Below are positions 8,601-10,281 of a stretch of DNA of 10,281 nt, in pieces; the first letter of the stretch is position 1; the number at the start of each line of letters is the position of its first letter. Position numbers and translations under genes: made by a program. The stretch is from the NCBI GenBank assembly GCA_023131935.1, contig JAGLYY010000302.1, forward strand, positions 1 through 10,281. The letters run 5' to 3'. Source of the stretch: Spirochaetales bacterium (lineage in GTDB: Bacteria > Spirochaetota > Spirochaetia > JAGLYY01). Under the pieces are notes generated by a model that ran no database searches, was not told the DNA's origin, and saw only the letters and a program-made list of their open reading frames with translations.

Positions 8601-9111
8601 GTACTTCGACCAGGAGACGGGGCTGCTTTACAATTTCAACAGATATTATGATCCGAAGACCGGAAGGTATTTAAGAGAAGACCCAATTGGAACTCGCGGA
8701 GGAGTAAACCTATTTTCTTATGTGCTAAACAACCCTTTGAATAGAATTGATTCTACTGGCTTGTGCGCAATAGCTTGTTGCGAGAATTGTGTAACAAAAT
8801 ATGTAGACAAAAATAAGCCAACTGGGAAAAAGGATACAGAAGAACAAAAGTATTGGGATGTAAGAATTGGGGTAAAAATAAGGCACCTTGCAACAATCAT
8901 AGCTAGAATAAGAGTGCCAATACCGCCTATTAAAGAAACGCTTGTTATTGCTCAAATTCATTATTTAGAGGAGTGGGCAGAATTTAAATGTTTAGAAGAG
9001 GTCTGCTTGGATACTTTGGCAGTATTGGAAATCGGCTGCCAGATGAAGCCCGGAACTGAATATTGGGTAACCTTAAGTTCAGATGACATAACTAAAACAT
9101 ATATCTACTGA
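1..9111 (+). CDS. Giant Fn3/Ig-stalk Rhs (YD-repeat) protein, 5'-partial
   Basis: The frame is open from base 1 to the TGA at 9109-9111, giving 3036 residues. The first codons (PANLSATPYSGYVDLTW) already form the first strands of an Fn3 domain, so the gene starts upstream. The in-frame GTG at 37 lies inside that domain and is not the start. Residue numbers here count from base 1. Order: Fn3 and Ig-like domains (1-890), more beta-sandwich domains (891-1660), Cys-rich segment and Gly linker (1661-1764), Rhs entry region (about 1779-1864), YD repeats (about 1864-2777), Rhs core (2778-2921), variable tip (2922-3036). Family knowledge: YD repeats form a hollow shell that encloses a C-terminal toxin, and the core marks the cleavage point before it. 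The adhesin-like stalk and many cysteines suggest extracytoplasmic location, but no signal peptide or secretion-system domain is visible because the N-terminus is missing. I infer a polymorphic toxin or contact-dependent effector. A structural surface protein without toxin activity is the alternative. Confidence 0.93.
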   Translation, partial: PANLSATPYSGYVDLTWDSVSPSEYVKQYRIYVSQNDFISVEGMIPSLTTTSTSANVAGLTNNTTYYFAVTAVNKSDGEQKSVSAVSATPVPDIQGPEITDVKINGVLLTQGHTLTKPATFTLNASDPAGVSRVEFSIDGTLIRTDYNPQYSCYWDIVSVADGSYTLTITAFDTLGNSTVLEYTVNVTLDPPAAPLITQPGNGLVTNKPLIAVSGSAEKNTEVILYHNGVETGDVTSVDGLGNFSFSLTLAEGENQIQAAARNRAGTGPMSSTVLVTLDTTIPPCPTNVTAQARAGGVIRLTWRAPADTAVKGYHLYRATNSFTSISQAQRVNTNLITATAFDDLPQADGDYYYRLTTMSTADNESDLSQEVSAASDRTPPHAVSIDYTPNGNYDPQSGTMAPGTVNVVLTVSEPLQSEPFLSIVPEGGVPISIVLTKDTDVTYLGFFIISDTTPTGTAYAIFSSRDVVGNRGTEIGSGGSIKIDTNGPSVRRLDISPVDPIKNDEQNPVSVTVTIGLNETVKTGTAPQLSYLLSKQGREAVTINSLAAISPQPEEAQAWQGIFVLPTDAGLTEPETLKFIYQGIDYLDNESNNILCNNLFQVYQGELPPLDPPDGFTAVALSGGRIRLTWNEVQEAIAYQLYRQAPGESELTAYVRIDSGFEYIDQPSVDGLYIYAVASVRYENEQESISSMSDTVAVNSDSVVPGSPINLSLELVGNGIKAEWAAPPYTEDITYSIYRADLSEITSVEGLTPLATGIDQTEVIDPNPSPDEHCYVVTAVDDAGNESAPSNSFYLNFELLPVSSLSVVQKDDDPPAVSWTHPSSGSMAGYDIYLGPEGQTVKLNLSLLSELTYTDTGYAQDERRYTVIAVDQSQVESIGRSIIMPVLRATQAQGSMIKRGIMNRLQYTVENFSASTAENIRLKVNVNGKDHISESFSLQPLTSDLISVVVGGYGDLEDVEDLTTSIEITPNAGEKVEIIRTSQIEVGDGMLVLQILNEEFTRGGSGKICFTLENTGKEEIEIVTAKNSGSSASDQITYYLLDEDGNVITSKAFKQGLGEGVITLSNQNTVARIPAGGTFTSASMDIDVPANAPDNVTIQLEITKIYFHHGRTDQVEMNGLTGTHQVTLVETSYYGEVTQITPESPTGDEDIVITGRALERTTDTPMPGIPLNLVITLDGFERSYEVITGDDGIFSHIFTPLEGEGGVYMVRAVHPDLTDRPVHATFTINRVSVTPSSINLSIPKNYEKTVNIGVNTGDGTQVSNLRLVYEELDQPYGAFPQGVHIDVGSPIETLGSKSQANLSFIIWADNTADPIGTLILKVKSDETMPGSWATIVINTHFSQAQPALYFTPNHLETGVAHDETVSETIVLENKGLAELSDVHVAIVNQDGSNAPSWVHLNSSEDQGNIAVGDNREISTSFSPTEYVSEGIYPFYLRITSANYPTTDINLYVSVTQSGIGNVLFKISDIYTGSLDENNEIVQGLSGAKIKVQNEQVLTEEYNLTTDSFGEAYFTDLPSGRYKCRITANNHQEYIGRLWIKPGITINEEVFLNYNLVTVEWEVNEIVINDKYEIVLTAVYETDVPAPVVIIEPASVTLPSISAGDVLNGEFTLTNYGLIRADAMEFSLPADDQNFTYELLGGVPTSLDAKERITIPYRVTCLQSLNQEGDGTGGGCYSYVKCMTVDYGFYCINGQWASSSIRHCWSYMYGECGGSGGSGGGGTWYIGGSGGGGSSSSPAPAPKTIEGVICFPDPVRKECCFDKCRGIHKETFQNTSQEVKSSVNTVLREYNLDNTDISIKAPGGTISIQRWFYDNKWHHEHTRNNLKFEWDSLGTHIELIDKGGVIYKASSIDTDIYTHDIYRITREDTGYRWEDKHGKWKEYDENGHMISYGNRSGVVGKLIYETGDSGKLIGITDRNDNQVIWYEYDGDQLSAVYDSDNRRVEYTYTDNLLTTVTDVLGNETTYEYDSKGRMTRTVDAGGRPAIISYDEYDSVVSVVDSLGKGHFFEFDYDEAKKESYAQVKTSSGMIKEIWYDRDGETQQVNVNGRTVQSILKDGRNLIITDEKGNVTRKEFDEWDNLTKVIYTDGSEVAYEYEHTFNRKIKETDENGNVTEYEYDDAGNMTKKIEASGSTDERITEYTYDGDGNLLTTKRLGDASTPEATTVMEYDAAGNMTSVTDPESNVTRFTSHDIMGNVLTKEDARGKVWTYEYDVRGKLTKITDPLNNITQIFYDEVGNKIREVDAEGKEKLFEYDSYDNLIKIIDASGNETLFEYNTDGKMTKQTDAEGKIVLYEYDNEGRLVKTIDGNGNEISMEYDDEIGSGCPSCSGGTTSQPSRVIYPTFAKEFVYDSRGRKTIEKDILSETDTYETLFGYDLSGNLVSKTDKEGKNTYYQYDGLKRLTKVTDPLVSETDYTYDDRDNLISLTDANGNATGFEYDRNNRLVKEIRPMGEETAYQYDQAGNLTQKIDAKNQKTEYSYDDAGRLVEIKYFNPGDHVNPVKTVVFTYDKIGNLLTYDDGITSATYSYDNAYRKVSETVNYGSFIKTNDYTYYANGMKKIFTGPDGITYGYLYDNANQLTGVQIPNSGFITIGEYTWNRPKSMILPGGSTKQFEYDPLMRVKSITAKDPGQNVLLNYQYTFDKMNNITSKTTEHGEYDYGYDDLYRLADVDNPDYDDEAFTYDGVGNRLTSEGIAGNWSYNTNNELSGYDDVSYVYDDNGNMIEKTVAGVVTKFFYNTEDRLSEVRDGNDALIASYYYDPFGRRLWKEVGGVRTHFHYADEGLIGEYDSTGTEIKTYGYKPGSTWTTDPLFMKVGDNYYFYHADHLGTPQKMTAVNGAVVWAAKYSSFGKANIEVETVENNLRFPGQYFDQETGLLYNFNRYYDPKTGRYLREDPIGTRGGVNLFSYVLNNPLNRIDSTGLCAIACCENCVTKYVDKNKPTGKKDTEEQKYWDVRIGVKIRHLATIIARIRVPIPPIKETLVIAQIHYLEEWAEFKCLEEVCLDTLAVLEIGCQMKPGTEYWVTLSSDDITKTYIY
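2671..4980 (+). other. Second stalk: CARDB/NEW3-like and carboxypeptidase-regulatory-like domains
   Basis: This part of the giant protein keeps a beta-sandwich character but loses the Fn3 signature. Residues about 891-1130 show the pattern of CARDB-type domains (RLQYTVENFSAS and GSGKICFTLENTGKEEIE, both 'x-F/Y-T-V/L-E-N' strands). Residues 1131-1230 resemble an Ig/macroglobulin-like fold (GIPLNLVITLDG, then GDDGIFSHIFTP). Residues 1231-1457 hold two NEW3-like units (TVNIGVNTGDGTQVSNLRL; ETIVLENKGLAELSDVHV). Residues 1461-1560 fit a carboxypeptidase-regulatory-like domain: GAKIKVQ, TTDSFGEAYFTDLPSGRYKC and a WIKPG end. A last sandwich covers 1581-1660. These are fold-level assignments made by eye, so individual family names may change on profile search. 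Confidence 0.6.
4981..5292 (+). other. Cysteine-rich segment with Gly/Ser/Pro linker
   Basis: Residues 1661-1764 of the giant protein contain ten cysteines, including one CC pair (residues in the order C-LQS, C-YSY, C-MTV, C-ING, C-WSY, C-GGS, C-FPD, CC-FDK, C-RGI). The sixth cysteine runs into a low-complexity linker at 5137-5226 made of Gly/Ser, then four Ser, then alternating Pro-Ala. The segment sits exactly between the beta-sandwich stalk and the Rhs portion, so it probably acts as a hinge or disulfide-locked knot. The function is inferred. The base composition here is locally very G-rich on the plus strand, which also creates spurious open frames on both strands. Confidence 0.75.
5590..8331 (+). 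repeat. YD-repeat (Rhs) array forming the cage
   Basis: About three dozen degenerate repeats with the core Y/F-x-Y-D-x-x-G-N/R-L/M followed by T/V-x-x-x-D-x-x-G-N (for example YEYDDAGNM, YTYDGDGNL, YSYDDAGRL, YEYDNEGRL, YVYDDNGNM). The array is preceded by an Rhs entry region at 5335-5590, with DISIKAPGGTISIQRWFY and FEWDSLG. It is interrupted once, at residues about 2322-2340, by a CPSC-containing insert. In Rhs and TcB/TcC proteins these repeats make a spiralling beta-sheet shell that holds the toxic C-terminal part. Repeats are conserved in protein, not in DNA, so they are not a DNA tandem array. Confidence 0.93.
8332..8763 (+). other. Rhs repeat-associated core domain with DSTGL terminus
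   Basis: Residues 2778-2921. Visible hallmarks are YFYHADHLGTPQKMT, LRFPGQYFDQETGLLYNFNRYYDPKTGRY (residues split here: FPGQY, DxETGLxYNxxRYYDP, GRYLREDPIG), NLFSYVLNNPLN and the closing DSTGL at 8749-8763. The usual family form is RYYDPxxGRFxxxDPIGLxGGxNLYxYxxNNPxxxxDPxGL. This copy has DPIGT instead of DPIGL, and DSTGL instead of DPxGL. In characterised Rhs/TcC proteins the aspartates in this region drive self-cleavage just after the terminal Leu, freeing the C-terminal peptide. Both Asp positions (2894 and 2917) are kept, so cleavage after Leu2921 is plausible but not shown. Confidence 0.92.
8764..9111 (+). other. Variable C-terminal tip (putative toxin), 115 residues, family unknown
   Basis: Everything after the core's DSTGL. 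At 115 residues it is the usual size of an Rhs C-terminal toxin. It opens with a cysteine cluster (CAIACCENC), then a Lys/Thr-rich stretch (residues 16-30 of the tip), an alternating hydrophobic/basic block with repeated Ile and Arg (about 32-57, ending VPIPPIK), a possible helix with C76 and C81 (LEEWAEFKCLEEVCLD), another Cys at 92, and an aromatic tail ending TYIY. Seven cysteines in all. I see no HNH, AHH, ADP-ribosyltransferase, deaminase, peptidase or papain-like catalytic pattern. Hand-counted GC over 8761-9120 is about 37%, against about 46% in 8041-8400, as expected for a swapped-in tip. Toxin status is inferred from position only. Confidence 0.6.
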
Positions 9112-9142
9112 TCTGTGATCTCAGATAATCTAGAGTAGATAT
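9101..9142. repeat. Inverted repeat overlapping the stop codon of the giant gene
   Basis: A perfect 9-base inverted repeat, ATATCTACT (9101-9109) and AGTAGATAT (9134-9142), encloses a smaller one, ATCTG (9111-9115) and CAGAT (9122-9126). The TGA stop sits at the base of the outer arm. No T-run follows either arm, and the stem is AT-rich, so it is not a clear intrinsic terminator. It could still stabilise the mRNA end, slow read-through into the next gene, or mark an old recombination point. Confidence 0.4.
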
Positions 9143-9173
9143 TGACTAATCATTTCATGATAAACGATTTATT

Positions 9174-9965
9174 ATGCGTATACTAAAATCATTAATATGG
9201 CGTAATCTATCAGAGAGTACGTTTTTTAGAGTAACTTTCCTTTTCTTTTTTTGCATATGCTTTTTGGGATGTGAAGCTGATTCTAATAGTCCCACACTCA
9301 AAAATAGTTCAGTTGATAAAGAGGCTAAATCTTCAGTATTGGCCAAACCTAAAAAACCGCCATTTAATCACTCTATTTCCATACATTCTAAGTCACATCA
9401 AGAAAAGTTTAAATGGGTTCTAGAACAAGCCAATATTCCTTATAAAAGCATAGATTATAAAGGAAGAGAATGGATCACCTGGCCAGAGGAGTACTCTAAA
9501 ATAGTTGATAAATTGAGGAAGCGTGCATATGAAAAGAGCGATTTAGGGAGAGCACAAATTGCACTAGACACGGAAAATTATGAACAAGGAATAAAACTGC
9601 TTTTGGCAGAGGCCGATAAAGGTAACCCTAAAGCCCAAGTGGACCTAGCATTTGAATATAGCACGGGGAAATATGTTGAAAAGGATTATGGAAAGGCATA
9701 TGCATTATATTTAAAGGCTGCAAAATCAGGATGCTCTGAGGCTTATGCAAATCTGGGGCTTATGCATGAACAAGGTAGAGGAGTCTCTAAAAACTGTGAA
9801 CAAGCAGTGTTTTGGTTTAAGAAAGGTGCGCAAGTTGGTGAACCCTATGCGATGTGGAAGCTTGGAAAATATTTTCAGCAAGGAAAGTGCGGTCTGTCAA
9901 AGGACGAAGATAAAGCAAACTATTGGTTCAAAAAGGTCAAATCGATGGGCTATAATTTTCCCTAA
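9174..9965 (+). CDS. Sel1-repeat lipoprotein, candidate immunity protein
   Basis: 263 residues. The N-terminus has a basic start, a hydrophobic stretch (about 17-31) and a lipobox-like FLGC, so Cys33 would be the lipidated residue; Glu at +2 would favour the outer membrane. Residues 34-70 are a Ser/Lys-rich linker. Residues 75-118 form a small module with IPYKSIDYKGREWITWPEEY that I do not recognise. Sel1-like repeats follow at about 135-171, 172-207, 208-244 and a partial 245-263, with the A-x-x-x-L-G-x-x-x-x-x-G-x-G pattern (YANLGLMHEQGRGV, AMWKLGKYFQQGKCG) and the A-x-x-W-F/Y-x-K-A/G pattern. Sel1 repeats are helical protein-binding scaffolds. It lies 62 bases after the Rhs gene on the same strand, where immunity genes normally sit, and Sel1-type lipoproteins are known beside some antibacterial effectors. 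No good Shine-Dalgarno precedes the ATG, and no in-frame upstream ATG exists before a stop, so the start is moderately certain. A general envelope Sel1 protein is the alternative. Confidence 0.85.
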   Translation: MRILKSLIWRNLSESTFFRVTFLFFFCICFLGCEADSNSPTLKNSSVDKEAKSSVLAKPKKPPFNHSISIHSKSHQEKFKWVLEQANIPYKSIDYKGREWITWPEEYSKIVDKLRKRAYEKSDLGRAQIALDTENYEQGIKLLLAEADKGNPKAQVDLAFEYSTGKYVEKDYGKAYALYLKAAKSGCSEAYANLGLMHEQGRGVSKNCEQAVFWFKKGAQVGEPYAMWKLGKYFQQGKCGLSKDEDKANYWFKKVKSMGYNFP

Positions 9966-10118
9966 TGAATTATAACCTTGTAGTGTGCAAAAACTCATCC
10001 GTCGTTAAGCGACCGAAATTCAGATGATTACACTGAATGTGCAAAGGGGGGGTTGAATTTAGGCGTTTCTTTTTTCATTTGTCTGTGGCAATGAAGTCTG
10101 CCACGTCAAGCCTTGTCT
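9966..10118. other. Non-coding stretch with small repeats, no gene seen
   Basis: No convincing coding frame. It contains two copies of TGTGCAAA (9984-9991 and 10038-10045), a 7-base G run (10046-10052), a 6-base inverted repeat ATTCAG/CTGAAT (10018-10023 and 10033-10038), a T-rich run (about 10067-10080) and a second inverted repeat GTGGCA/TGCCAC (10085-10090 and 10099-10104, 8-base loop). None of the stems is followed by a T-run in either direction, so I do not call a terminator. The region looks like debris at an element boundary. Confidence 0.5.
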
Positions 10119-10252
10119 ATGTCAATCGATGCGATGGGCGGCGTTGTTGAGCGTTCATACGACGACCGTGGAAACCTGATTTCACTTAAATCGTTAAGGA
10201 CTAAATAGGTGATGACATAGCGTTCTTCTGATGATAAATGTGAATAGGACAT
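10106..10252 (-). pseudogene. IS30-family transposase, N-terminal fragment
   Basis: On the minus strand an ATG at 10252 begins MSYSHLSSEERYVITYLV, which fits the start of IS30-family transposases (M-S-Y-x-x-L-x-x-E-E-R-Y-x-I, then L, then the L-S-x-R-E-I helix-turn-helix lead-in). The similarity lasts about 24 codons (10252 down to about 10181). The frame then runs on without IS30 character to a stop at 10106-10108, because from there it is the antisense of the Rhs fragment. The helix-turn-helix, the DDE catalytic domain and the C-terminus are missing, so it cannot be active. The left end of the insertion sequence should lie a little beyond base 10281, outside the window. Confidence 0.72.
10119..10208 (+). 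pseudogene. Displaced Rhs YD-repeat fragment
   Basis: Read in the frame ATG at 10119 to TAG at 10206-10208, this stretch gives 29 residues containing one recognisable YD repeat: IDAMGGVVE then RSYDDRGNLISL. It matches the D-A-x-G-G-V to Y-D-x-x-G-N-L spacing of Rhs proteins and is close to a repeat in the giant gene at 7249-7278 (YDDRDNLISL). Upstream the frame is closed by a TGA at 10092-10094, and downstream the homology ends at about 10187, where IS-derived sequence begins on the other strand. It is therefore a broken piece of an rhs gene, not a functional short gene. Displaced rhs core pieces downstream of an rhs/immunity pair are a known sign of C-terminal tip exchange. Confidence 0.7.
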
Positions 10253-10258
10253 GATGGG

Positions 10259-10265
10259 CTCCTTC
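10259..10265 (-). promoter_or_regulatory. Ribosome binding site of the IS30 transposase remnant
   Basis: The minus strand reads GAAGGAG six bases before the ATG at 10252. This strong, well-spaced Shine-Dalgarno supports the start of the transposase fragment and shows that its 5' leader is still intact although the gene body is lost. Confidence 0.65.
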
Positions 10266-10281
10266 TGATTTGTGGGTTGGT

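Noticed and set aside
9142..9170. Promoter for the Sel1 gene with TTGACT at 9142-9147
   Set aside because: The -35-like hexamer is good, but no convincing -10 sits 16-18 bases downstream (only CGATTT or GATTTA), and the better TATACT at 9179-9184 lies inside the coding region at wrong spacing.
9745..9975. 76-codon plus-strand frame inside the Sel1 gene
   Set aside because: It overlaps the Sel1 repeats in another frame. The Sel1 frame has clear repeat motifs and a lipoprotein signal, so this is a shadow.
10085..10104. Terminator at the GTGGCA/TGCCAC hairpin
   Set aside because: The 6-base stem is not followed by a T-run on either strand; the nearby T-run precedes it.

Overview
The window holds most of one very large surface or secreted Rhs/YD-repeat protein gene. 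It is followed on the same strand by a small Sel1-repeat lipoprotein gene, and then by a short scrambled tail with remnants of a second rhs gene and of an IS30-family transposase. The lipoprotein signal, the Rhs core and the mix of Fn3, Ig-like and carboxypeptidase-regulatory-like domains suggest a Gram-negative bacterium. Fn3-rich Rhs proteins of this kind make a deltaproteobacterial (Desulfobacterota-type) source plausible, but nothing here fixes a genus.

Layout. Bases 1-9111 are one open frame of 3036 codons plus a stop. The frame is already open at base 1, so the true start and the export signal lie upstream and are not visible. In order, the protein has: a long stalk of five Fn3 domains interleaved with bacterial Ig-like domains (1-2670); further CARDB/NEW3-like beta-sandwich and carboxypeptidase-regulatory-like domains (2671-4980); a short cysteine-rich segment with a Gly/Ser/Pro linker (4981-5292); about three dozen YD repeats that would build the Rhs cage (about 5590-8331); an Rhs-repeat-associated core ending in DSTGL (8332-8763); and a 115-residue variable C-terminal tip with seven cysteines that I cannot assign to a family (8764-9108). 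The 62-base gap that follows contains an inverted repeat overlapping the stop codon. Bases 9174-9965 encode the Sel1-repeat lipoprotein. Bases 9966-10281 hold no intact gene: there is a small YD-repeat fragment on the plus strand (about 10119-10208), fused back-to-back with the first codons of an IS30-type transposase on the minus strand (10252 downward, with its ribosome binding site).

How it may work. By analogy with polymorphic toxin systems, the stalk would project the Rhs cage, the core would release the C-terminal tip, and the gene directly downstream would be the place to expect a protective (immunity) protein. Three observations fit a replaceable tip/immunity cassette: a drop in GC content just after the core motif, the Sel1 lipoprotein immediately downstream, and the displaced Rhs fragment plus IS remnant beyond it. 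The toxin and immunity roles are inference from position. No catalytic motif was recognised in the tip.
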